Of a DNA stretch of 6,324 nucleotides, positions 1 to 5,405 are shown one piece after another; the stretch's first letter is position 1; each line of letters begins with the position of its first letter. The position numbers and the translations under genes were made by a program. Below the pieces are notes generated by a model. The model was not told the origin of the DNA. It ran no database searches and worked only from the letters and a program-made list of their open reading frames with translations. Origin of the DNA: Candidatus Martarchaeota archaeon (GTDB lineage: Archaea; Micrarchaeota; Micrarchaeia; Micrarchaeales; Micrarchaeaceae). Location of the stretch: NCBI GenBank assembly GCA_023474155.1, contig JAMCYJ010000032.1, forward strand, positions 1 through 6,324. The letters run 5' to 3'.

Positions 1-21
1 CAGGCAAACCTGCAAACATGA
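1..21 (+). CDS. 3' end of an upstream gene (partial)
   Basis: One reading frame enters from the left edge and ends at a TGA at 19-21, giving only the residues QANLQT before the stop. This TGA overlaps the ATG of the next gene in an ATGA arrangement, which is typical of translationally coupled genes in one operon. Identity cannot be read from six residues. From family context, M48/HtpX-type proteases are often preceded by a LemA-family membrane protein, so LemA is a candidate, but that is inference only. The frame could also be open by chance, since only 18 coding bases are visible. Confidence 0.3.
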   Translation, partial: QANLQT

Positions 22-1016
22 GCATTCCATTCGAATTGCTTGCCGGTTCTCTCGCTTCATTTGCCATCGCGCTTATCCTTTTGGGCATTTTGTTTTACAT
101 TGCGTATCAAGTCTGGCCAGTGCTGTTTTATGCCCTTTTTAGCATGTTCGCCGCAGGCCTTGCATTCCAGTCGTTTTCAAAACCAAATGGGAAGGTCCTC
201 AGCAAAAGCAAGGATCGCGCCGTATTCGAATTTGTCAATGGGGTCGCGGCAAGCATGAAAATGAAGCGCATAGACAAAATAATCCTTACTCCCGACACGA
301 ATATAGGCATTGTCGGTATTTTTGAGCATAAACTGCTTCTTGGGATCGCAGCCATTGACGCATTGCCTAAAGAATACCTTTATGCCATTCTGTTCCACGA
401 ATTTGCGCACTTCAGAGGATGGGACAATATAATAGGATCGCTGCTTATAAGAATAAACATGTCTTTAAAGACCATCATAGCGATCGTGTCCAGAATCACC
501 ATTATAGGATTTATAATAGGGGTGTTTCTCGCGGTTTTCAATGCTGTCTACTCAATTATAATATTGTTTTATTCGCGGCAAAGGGAATTCCTTGCGGACT
601 ATATTGCAGCCGAATTTGTAGGGGGCGGAGATTTCGGCAGCGCGCTCTCGGACTACTCAAAATTCTCGAATCAATTCAACATAAAAGTGAACGCAATATT
701 GAATTATTATTTTTCGCAAAAGCTCGCGCCTAACAATATCTATGAAACAGCCAGAAAAGCTCAGGTAAACTTTGATGATGAAACCAAAAAAAGAATAGAG
801 GATTCTATCAAAAAAAGCAATGAACGCACAAGCCTGCTGTCAACGCATCCCGCGCTGAAGTCGAGACTAGAAAGGATTTCGCATGTGCAAGGCGCGATCA
901 CGCGATTTCCAAAAGGCGCGTGCCGGGACATGTTCCTGGACTTCGACGCTTATGAAGAGGAGCTTACAAGGATAAGCTATAGCTCTATGTCAATAAAACT
1001 TAGACAGGGAAAATGA
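18..1016 (+). CDS. M48-family (HtpX-like) membrane zinc metalloprotease
   Basis: This is a 332-residue integral membrane protease, expected to cleave misfolded or damaged membrane proteins at the cytoplasmic face. Two hydrophobic helices lie at about residues 8-30 and 33-52. The zinc-binding HEFAH motif is at 127-131 (His127 and His131 bind zinc, Glu128 is catalytic). A long hydrophobic stretch at about 151-185 follows, probably two more membrane segments. The third-ligand motif REFLAD follows, with Glu190 and Asp194, and the family's STHP signature is at 275-278 followed by an Arg-rich helix. Length and motif order fit M48B proteases (roughly 280-340 residues). No clear ribosome binding site precedes the ATG. 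The ATGA overlap with an upstream stop suggests translational coupling. The frame is open to the window edge, so a start further upstream cannot be excluded. The family call is firm; the substrate is unknown. Confidence 0.93.
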   Translation: MSIPFELLAGSLASFAIALILLGILFYIAYQVWPVLFYALFSMFAAGLAFQSFSKPNGKVLSKSKDRAVFEFVNGVAASMKMKRIDKIILTPDTNIGIVGIFEHKLLLGIAAIDALPKEYLYAILFHEFAHFRGWDNIIGSLLIRINMSLKTIIAIVSRITIIGFIIGVFLAVFNAVYSIIILFYSRQREFLADYIAAEFVGGGDFGSALSDYSKFSNQFNIKVNAILNYYFSQKLAPNNIYETARKAQVNFDDETKKRIEDSIKKSNERTSLLSTHPALKSRLERISHVQGAITRFPKGACRDMFLDFDAYEEELTRISYSSMSIKLRQGK

Positions 1017-1050
1017 ATCAGAATGTAGCAATGAGAATTTAGCATAACAT

Positions 1051-1058
1051 TTTAAATT
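1051..1058 (+). promoter_or_regulatory. TATA-like box ahead of the four-helix membrane protein
   Basis: TTTAAATT lies in the 70-nt gap after the protease gene. Its centre is about 32 nt before the ATG at 1087, so transcription starting about 25 nt downstream would give a leader of only a few bases. A GTGGT at 1079-1083 could serve as a weak ribosome binding site. The box suggests the small membrane protein can be transcribed independently of the protease. Confidence 0.45.
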
Positions 1059-1086
1059 TTTGTAAATAAATTAATAGCGTGGTAAA

Positions 1087-1446
1087 ATGGCAAAAAGCAA
1101 AAGAATCAAAAAAGAGGACAGAAAGCCGATGGCCGCATTCGTATTAGTGCTCGTAGGGGGAATTTTTGTTTTACTGAGCGGAGTGATGCTGTCATTAATG
1201 GGATCGATTATGACCTTCTTCATAATGGGCGTAGGTGGCATATTCGGGATAATAGGAATCGTCAGCGGAATTATGATGATAATATCCGCAGCAATGATAA
1301 ATACGACCCATAAAGCACAAATAAAAACCTGGTCTGTAATAGCTCTTATTTTTTCAGTAGTTAGCATTGCAAATTTCGGGGGATTTATAATAGGCTTTTT
1401 ATTTGGACTGATAGGGAGCATTTTAGGGCTCGTATTTGAGAAGTAA
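1087..1446 (+). CDS. small four-helix integral membrane protein, function unknown
   Basis: This 119-residue protein is almost entirely membrane-embedded. A strongly basic N-terminus (residues 1-13, eight Lys/Arg) is followed by hydrophobic segments at about 15-37, 43-70, 82-95 and 97-117. A short polar loop (about 72-81) contains the only other charges before the C-terminal Glu-Lys. The basic start predicts a cytoplasmic N-terminus. Segments 2 and 4 are rich in Gly with GxxxG-like spacing (for example 50-61 and 98-114), which favours tight helix packing. The pattern resembles small archaeal and bacterial four-TM proteins of the DUF4064 type, but I cannot assign a family with certainty. It lies 70 nt after the M48 protease with its own TATA-like box and converges on the minus-strand surface protein. 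No enzymatic motif is visible. Confidence 0.85.
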   Translation: MAKSKRIKKEDRKPMAAFVLVLVGGIFVLLSGVMLSLMGSIMTFFIMGVGGIFGIIGIVSGIMMIISAAMINTTHKAQIKTWSVIALIFSVVSIANFGGFIIGFLFGLIGSILGLVFEK

Positions 1447-1464
1447 CAAAGGCAGGCATGACCC

Positions 1465-1480
1465 AAAAAAAGAAAATAAA
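1465..1480 (-). terminator. poly-T tract ending the minus-strand surface protein gene
   Basis: Read on the minus strand, this is a run of T interrupted by single C and A bases (three clusters: 3, 4 and 7 Ts), about 58-73 nt beyond the stop codon of the minus-strand gene. Archaeal RNA polymerase terminates at oligo-T tracts without needing a hairpin, so this is a plausible terminator. No strong stem was seen beside it. Confidence 0.4.
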
Positions 1481-1537
1481 TGCAGGAAAGACAGCAGGTT
1501 CAAAAACTGCCGATCCTCAATAGGCAAGGCTTTGGGT

Positions 1538-2158
1538 TTACTTTTTCTGCGCCTTTTTCTTTTTTTCTTTTATTTCTCTTATTTTTTTATACGCAAACAC
1601 GCTTAAAAGCCCTAAAATCACGATTGAAGTCGCAATCTTATCAAGATAATAACCAATGCTGTTTCCTACTGGTTTCGGAATTGCGGTTTCCTTATGCAAA
1701 TTTGCCTTCAAATGCAGTGCAACCGCGGGCGCTGCGGCGGGAGCGGCAGGGAAAGAATTTTCTTTGCGAATTATAGGCTTGTAGATATGATTTGCCACTG
1801 CTGGAGGGCATTTTACAGCGGGGCTCGTCTTGGCTGTTATTATCGGATAAAAGTTATAATAGCCAGTCTTGCCAAGAACCGCATCTACCTTCTCGCCCAT
1901 GTATAATTTCGGTCTTAGGGAATATACCTGGCCTACCTCGTCTCCATCATTTAGCCTAGCAATCACTTCTGTGCTTCCAGGCGCCAATCCATCATAATAA
2001 GGCCCTTTAAGAGCCTTTATGGATATTATTTTTGCATTTGCTTTAGGCCCGGCATACGCATTTGCATTTGCCTGATTTGCAAGCGGAAGCAGCGCCACCG
2101 AACCGATTATAATCCACTTTTTGATATTAAAATGATTTTTTGTTTTTTGCATCTCCAT
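1538..2158 (-). CDS. secreted, C-terminally membrane-anchored surface protein, unrecognised
   Basis: With the start chosen here the product has 206 residues. It has a classical Sec signal peptide: basic residues up to Lys14, a hydrophobic core at about 15-27, then an AxA cleavage site at Ala32-Asn-Ala34. The exposed part, about 36-110, alternates hydrophobic and polar residues with Gly/Asp turns (for example GDEVGQ at 72-77 and GKTGYYNFYP at 96-105), suggesting a small beta domain. A Pro/Ala-rich linker with one Cys (117) spans about 111-165. A membrane helix at about 172-190 and a Lys-rich cytoplasmic tail (11 Lys/Arg in 191-206) anchor it. I do not recognise a family. The start is uncertain: ATG at 2152 is two codons further in, and the frame stays open out to an ATG at 2293, adding 45 residues. 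The signal peptide and a TATA run at 2171-2180 favour the short forms. It diverges from the glucosaminidase-like gene, so both may act at the cell surface. Confidence 0.75.
   Translation of the reverse strand: MEMQKTKNHFNIKKWIIIGSVALLPLANQANANAYAGPKANAKIISIKALKGPYYDGLAPGSTEVIARLNDGDEVGQVYSLRPKLYMGEKVDAVLGKTGYYNFYPIITAKTSPAVKCPPAVANHIYKPIIRKENSFPAAPAAAPAVALHLKANLHKETAIPKPVGNSIGYYLDKIATSIVILGLLSVFAYKKIREIKEKKKKAQKK
1553..1589 (+). terminator. T-rich tract likely ending plus-strand transcription
   Basis: On the plus strand this stretch holds T runs of 5, 7, 3, 3 and 7, about 105-140 nt after the stop of the four-helix membrane protein gene. It is also the complement of the codons for the Lys-rich tail of the convergent gene, so the T-richness has a coding explanation as well. 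As an archaeal oligo-T terminator it would stop read-through into the convergent gene. Confidence 0.35.
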
Positions 2159-2170
2159 CTCATCACGTTC

Positions 2171-2180
2171 TATATATATT
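2171..2180 (-). promoter_or_regulatory. TATA box for the minus-strand surface protein
   Basis: AATATATATA on the minus strand sits 13-22 nt before the ATG at 2158 and 19-28 nt before the ATG at 2152. The latter spacing would suit a leaderless transcript beginning at or near the second ATG, supporting the short versions of the protein. The box lies within the open frame of the longer version, so it may be accidental if that version is real. Confidence 0.4.
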
Positions 2181-2307
2181 ATTTTGTTTTTTATGATATT
2201 TAAGCTTATGTATGCCCTGCTTTTTTGCTGCGCCACTTCTGAAACTTTTGCAATTTCTAGCGCAGTGCGAAAGAGTCGGATTCTTTTCCTCATATATATA
2301 AGTAAGA

Positions 2308-2315
2308 TTTATAAG
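2308..2315 (-). promoter_or_regulatory. alternative TATA-like box on the minus strand
   Basis: Read on the minus strand this is TTATAAAT, close to the archaeal TATA consensus. It lies 15-22 nt before the ATG at 2293 that would start the 251-residue version of the surface protein. It could also drive the shorter form with a leader of over 120 nt. A second AT run, TATATATA at 2293-2300, overlaps it in function. Confidence 0.3.
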
Positions 2316-2359
2316 TAGGATTAGTAGTTCATAAGGCACTGCAGCAACAGCGATGAGGA

Positions 2360-2367
2360 TTATAAAA
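2360..2367 (+). promoter_or_regulatory. TATA box in the divergent promoter region
   Basis: TTATAAAA on the plus strand is the best archaeal TATA match in the 181-nt divergent gap. It would place a transcript start near 2390 and a leader of about 85 nt before the glucosaminidase-like gene at 2475. Further AT-rich candidates lie at 2396-2407 and 2417-2427 and would give shorter leaders, so which one is used is open. Confidence 0.4.
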
Positions 2368-2474
2368 CAGGATACCTCCTCTTATGCCTGCAAAATATTA
2401 AATATTAGAATGGACGTAATATATTATGATACAGAGTTTGGGATATGCGCAGGGCTCTGAAATAGGCGATTTGA

Positions 2475-3323
2475 ATGTCTACAGCGGATAATGGAAACAA
2501 AAAAATAAAAAACCTGTTTTTCAAGACTGGCGATGTCAGCGTGAGCCTTGCAAAGGAGGCAGGAAGAAAAACAGGCAGCATTGCAAAGGCAAGCTTCAAC
2601 TTTGTAAAATTGAAATTTAGCAAATCCGCAGTGATAGCCGCAGTCTCGATAACAAGCCTTCTGAACCCTATTCTTTTGAACAATATGAACAAGGAAAACC
2701 GGCACGAGGCAATGAATCCTATCAGCATCAATGCCAAAGCCCCTGAAAAGAACACGATAAAGGACTACGAAAAGAAAATAATGATGAACAAGGCAGAAAA
2801 AATTTCAAAGGGCATACAGGCTTTAGGCCATATGTCGTCTTTGACAACGCCTTCAGGGATATACAGTATAATAAAACTTACGCGCAAAATAGGCAAAAAA
2901 ATAGACGTTCCGTGGGAGATCATATTCAGCCAGTTTGCAGCAGAGTCAAAATACTTCACGTCGTACAACGCGATTTACAAAAACAACCTGGCAGGCTTAG
3001 GCCCTGATTATTCCTATAACAGCCTTGAGGACTTCGGCAATGCATTCGCAAAGACGATCGAAACGAATTTTCCAAATGCAATCGGAGCGAACTCTGTGAC
3101 GCAGTATACAGAGGGGCTTTTTTCAAAGTTCAAATACTGCACATGGCCGCCAGAATTTGCAACAAGCAATGGATACGCCAAGCTTATAAGAGGCGTAGAC
3201 GAGACCCTATTCAGCAAATCCGCTGGCAGCAATGGCAACAAGGAACTCCGAAAACAGGGGAATATACTGCTTGTCAACGACAATATAACAATGCCATACA
3301 AGAGCAAGGAAAAAACACGGTAG
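2475..3323 (+). CDS. membrane-anchored glucosaminidase-like (GH73-type) protein
   Basis: The 282-residue product has a basic cytoplasmic N-terminus (1-48), one hydrophobic segment at about 49-70 acting as signal-anchor or uncleaved signal peptide, a polar linker (about 71-125) and a C-terminal domain of about 126-246. That domain matches the glucosaminidase fold (Pfam Glucosaminidase, GH73): a helix with SQFAAES carrying the candidate catalytic Glu157, then KNNLAGLG at 169-176 (family pattern NNLFGI), YNSLEDFGNAFA at 181-192 and YAKLIRGVDETL at the end. The last 36 residues are basic and polar. Family members cut the N-acetylglucosamine to N-acetylmuramate linkage in peptidoglycan. A TGA sits directly before the ATG in frame, fixing the 5' limit, and GGCGAT four bases before the ATG may act as ribosome binding site. 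The stop is 48 nt before amrS. The substrate in an archaeon is unknown. The domain call rests on motif reading. Confidence 0.8.
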   Translation: MSTADNGNKKIKNLFFKTGDVSVSLAKEAGRKTGSIAKASFNFVKLKFSKSAVIAAVSITSLLNPILLNNMNKENRHEAMNPISINAKAPEKNTIKDYEKKIMMNKAEKISKGIQALGHMSSLTTPSGIYSIIKLTRKIGKKIDVPWEIIFSQFAAESKYFTSYNAIYKNNLAGLGPDYSYNSLEDFGNAFAKTIETNFPNAIGANSVTQYTEGLFSKFKYCTWPPEFATSNGYAKLIRGVDETLFSKSAGSNGNKELRKQGNILLVNDNITMPYKSKEKTR

Positions 3324-3371
3324 GATTTGCAGACGGCCGATGCAGGCGCATAAAATTGCATTAGGGATTGG

Positions 3372-4391
3372 ATGATGATGGAAGGTATTTTATACAGGCA
3401 AACAGACGGCAGCAAGGTAACATGCGACATATGCAACAGAAGATGCAGCCTGGGCGATGGCCAGACGGGATTCTGCAAGGTAAGGAAAAACGTCAATGGC
3501 AAGATTTGCTCGACAGTCTATGGAAAGCCCTATGCGGTAAATGTTGATCCTATTGAAAAAAAGCCCTTGTTCCACTTTAATCCTGGCTCGAAGGTCCTGA
3601 GCATAGGCACTGCAGGCTGCAGCTTCAACTGCCAGTACTGCCAGAACTGGGATATGAGCAGGGCAGAGGCACAAGAAGGGGAAGGGGAAACAGGCAACGG
3701 AATAAGCCCCAGCGGGATAGTGCGCATGGCAAAGGAGGCAGGGGCGCAGGGCATCTCGTACACCTACAACGAGCCGAGCGTGTTTTTGGAATACGCGCTG
3801 GACATAGCAAGGCTGGCCCACAAAGCAGGATTATTCAACACATTCGTCACCAACGGGTACATGACAATCGAGGCGGCCATGGAAACAAAGGGCCTGATAG
3901 ACGCGGCGACGATCGACTTCAAGGCGAGCGCGAACAGGGGCTTTGCAAGGAAGTACATCTCAATCCCGTCAGAAGAGCCGATATTCGAAACAATCCTTAA
4001 GCTTAAAAAGAACAATACGTTTATAGAAATAACAGACTTGATTGTGCCGGAAGTCGGCGACAGCATAGATGACGCAAAAAAGCTTATCATATGGATAAAA
4101 AACAACATTGGAAATGAAACACCTCTCCATTTCCTTGCCTTCCATCCTGACTACAAAATGCTCGATCTGCCGAACACGAGCCGCAAAACGCTCGAGGAGC
4201 ACTACCTTCTTGCGAAGAGCCTCGGAATGAAGCACGTCTACGTCGGCAATGCGAATGCAGGGCACGATGACACGCACTGCGCAAATTGCAATGCTCTCCT
4301 GATTAAAAGAAATGTATTTAATGTTTTAATGAACAATATGATCGAAAACATATGCCCTAAATGCGGCGCTGAGGCGAACATAAAAGTATAG
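3372..4391 (+). CDS. amrS: AmmeMemoRadiSam system radical SAM enzyme
   Basis: This 339-residue product is a cytoplasmic radical SAM enzyme related to pyruvate-formate-lyase activases. The CX3CX2C motif for the [4Fe-4S] cluster is Cys83, Cys87 and Cys90, within GCSFNCQYCQNW. The N-terminal Cys cluster typical of AmrS (Cys18, 21, 25, 35) precedes it. The conserved GISYTYNEP is at 127-135, and a C-terminal pair of CxxC motifs (303/306 and 328/331) forms a likely zinc ribbon. Length and order match the AmrS family. AmrS proteins usually co-occur with AmrA (AMMECR1 domain) and AmrB (Memo domain); neither is in this window, and the family's reaction is not settled. Three in-frame ATGs (3372, 3375, 3378) leave the exact start open; the third best suits the family. 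The gene follows the glucosaminidase-like gene by 48 nt. A sampled stretch (3601-3720) counts about 58% GC, well above the genes after it. Confidence 0.93.
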   Translation: MMMEGILYRQTDGSKVTCDICNRRCSLGDGQTGFCKVRKNVNGKICSTVYGKPYAVNVDPIEKKPLFHFNPGSKVLSIGTAGCSFNCQYCQNWDMSRAEAQEGEGETGNGISPSGIVRMAKEAGAQGISYTYNEPSVFLEYALDIARLAHKAGLFNTFVTNGYMTIEAAMETKGLIDAATIDFKASANRGFARKYISIPSEEPIFETILKLKKNNTFIEITDLIVPEVGDSIDDAKKLIIWIKNNIGNETPLHFLAFHPDYKMLDLPNTSRKTLEEHYLLAKSLGMKHVYVGNANAGHDDTHCANCNALLIKRNVFNVLMNNMIENICPKCGAEANIKV

Positions 4392-4428
4392 AAATATGCT
4401 ATGTAAACTTCAAAGCAACATGCAATTA

Positions 4429-4448
4429 TTTCATTTATTTTATTTTTT
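4429..4448 (+). terminator. T-rich tract after amrS
   Basis: Four T runs (3, 3, 4 and 6) interrupted by A and CA begin 38 nt after the amrS stop. This is a good candidate for an archaeal oligo-T terminator. No hairpin was found next to it. Confidence 0.45.
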
Positions 4449-4535
4449 ACACATTTAATCTTTACATTTGTTTACATTTAGTTCATATTCCATACTTAAA
4501 GTTAAGAGTTTACATTTATTTTATATTTATTTACA
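4446..4535 (+). repeat. five direct TTTACA repeats upstream of mtnP
   Basis: The hexamer TTTACA starts at 4446, 4461, 4471, 4509 and 4530, and its inverse complement TGTAAA is at 4402. Three copies extend to TTTACATTT (4461, 4471, 4509). Two spacings are close to whole helical turns (10 and 21 bp), the others are 15 and 38 bp. The cluster fills the gap between amrS and mtnP and overlaps the likely TATA region, so it may be an operator array. Low-complexity AT drift is the alternative. Confidence 0.5.
4518..4527 (+). promoter_or_regulatory. TATA-like box for the mtnP transcript
   Basis: ATTTTATATT lies about 40 nt before the ATG at 4563. Transcription would begin near 4548, giving a leader of around 15 nt made almost only of A and T. 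No ribosome binding site is visible before the mtnP start, which fits short-leader archaeal initiation. Confidence 0.45.
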
Positions 4536-4562
4536 AGTTGAAAATATGAAAATAAAAATAAA

Positions 4563-5366
4563 ATGAGTAACATGGACAAAGTAAAAATAGCAGTTATAGG
4601 GGGATCCGGGCTTTATTCCCTGCTTGAAAACTCTGAGGAATGGAAAACAGAAACAAAATACGGCAAGACGAGCGATACGATAAAAATCGGCAAAATCGCA
4701 GGAAAGAAAATTGCTTTTCTACCACGCCATGGCTCAGGACATAGCATTCCTCCTGCTCGCGTACCATATATAGCCAACATAGAGGCGCTCAGCCAGCTTG
4801 GAGTCAAAAGGATAATCGCAACAAATGCAGTGGGCTCAATCAACCTGAAATACAAACCTGGAGACTTTGTACTATTCGACCAGTTTATAAACACTACTCA
4901 CAGACCAGACACATTCTTCAACGAGGAAAAGGTAGTGCATGTAAGCTCTGCAGATTCATACTGCAGTGAACTGAATGCTATTGCATTAAAAGCAGGGAGA
5001 AAAATTGGACTGCCAATGCGCAAAAAGGCAACAGTCATTGTCGTAAACGGTCCTAGATTTTCCACAAAAGCGGAATCCAGATATTACAGCATGATAGGAG
5101 GGGATGTCATAAACATGACGCAGTATCCTGAAAACGTACTTGCAATTGAGAAAGCAATGTGTTATCTCGGGATAGGAATTGTTACTGATTATGACGCAGG
5201 AGTGTTTAAAGGTACAAAAACAGCGTCTCTGCACGAAGTTAACAAGAAATTCAACGAGAATATTACAAAACTCAAAGAATTGCTATCAGAAATCATTTTA
5301 AATATTCCTGAAAAAAGGTCATGCAGCTGCAAAAACTCCCTCGACAACGCAGAAGCCGCCAAATAA
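4563..5366 (+). CDS. mtnP: S-methyl-5'-thioadenosine phosphorylase
   Basis: This 267-residue cytoplasmic enzyme of the purine nucleoside phosphorylase family splits methylthioadenosine with phosphate into adenine and 5-methylthioribose-1-phosphate, recycling the by-product of polyamine synthesis. Motifs seen: GGSGLY at 13-18 and RHG at 55-57 (phosphate binding), NAVGS at 88-92, GPRFSTKAES at 163-172, DVINMTQYPE at 181-190 with Met185 at the ribose, and TDYDAG at 208-213. The Asp209/Asp211 pair corresponds to the aspartates that favour 6-amino purines in MTA phosphorylases, against Asn in 6-oxo-purine PNPs. The C-terminus has Cys254-Ser-Cys256, matching the CXC motif of Sulfolobus and Pyrococcus enzymes. 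An alternative start is Met4 at 4572. Asn162 precedes GPRF where the human enzyme has Glu. The HAD gene follows after 48 nt, probably in the same transcript. Broader activity on 5'-deoxyadenosine is possible. Confidence 0.93.
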   Translation: MSNMDKVKIAVIGGSGLYSLLENSEEWKTETKYGKTSDTIKIGKIAGKKIAFLPRHGSGHSIPPARVPYIANIEALSQLGVKRIIATNAVGSINLKYKPGDFVLFDQFINTTHRPDTFFNEEKVVHVSSADSYCSELNAIALKAGRKIGLPMRKKATVIVVNGPRFSTKAESRYYSMIGGDVINMTQYPENVLAIEKAMCYLGIGIVTDYDAGVFKGTKTASLHEVNKKFNENITKLKELLSEIILNIPEKRSCSCKNSLDNAEAAK

Positions 5367-5405
5367 AAGTCTGCTGCAGCGGACCGCAGCATAAAAACAT
5401 AAAAA

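Noticed and set aside
1458..1523. 21-codon plus-strand ORF (MTQKKK...DPQ) with a GGCAGG just upstream
   Set aside because: It sits in a convergent gap over the minus-strand poly-T tract, whose complement accounts for its Lys codons. The length is within chance expectation and no known small protein is recognised.
2034..2071. Three copies of GCATTTGC
   Set aside because: On the minus strand these are GCAAATGC copies encoding Ala-Asn-Ala around the signal peptidase site, so they are explained by the coding sequence.
2345..2390. Possible C/D box RNA because of GCGATGA at 2350-2356
   Set aside because: The C box is imperfect and no CTGA D box follows at a suitable distance.
2410..2491. Two small plus-strand ORFs (2410-2460, 16 codons; 2426-2491, 21 codons) before the glucosaminidase-like gene
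   Set aside because: Neither has a ribosome binding site or recognisable sequence, and the second overlaps the real start in another frame. Leader-peptide function is possible but unsupported.
3340..3352. ATGC-AGGC-GCAT small inverted repeat before amrS
   Set aside because: Four base pairs with a 4-nt loop is too weak to call, and there is no T run after it.
3390..3821. Long minus-strand open frames inside amrS and other plus-strand genes
   Set aside because: They are antisense shadows of a GC-richer gene with strong family motifs on the plus strand, and their translations show no domain pattern.
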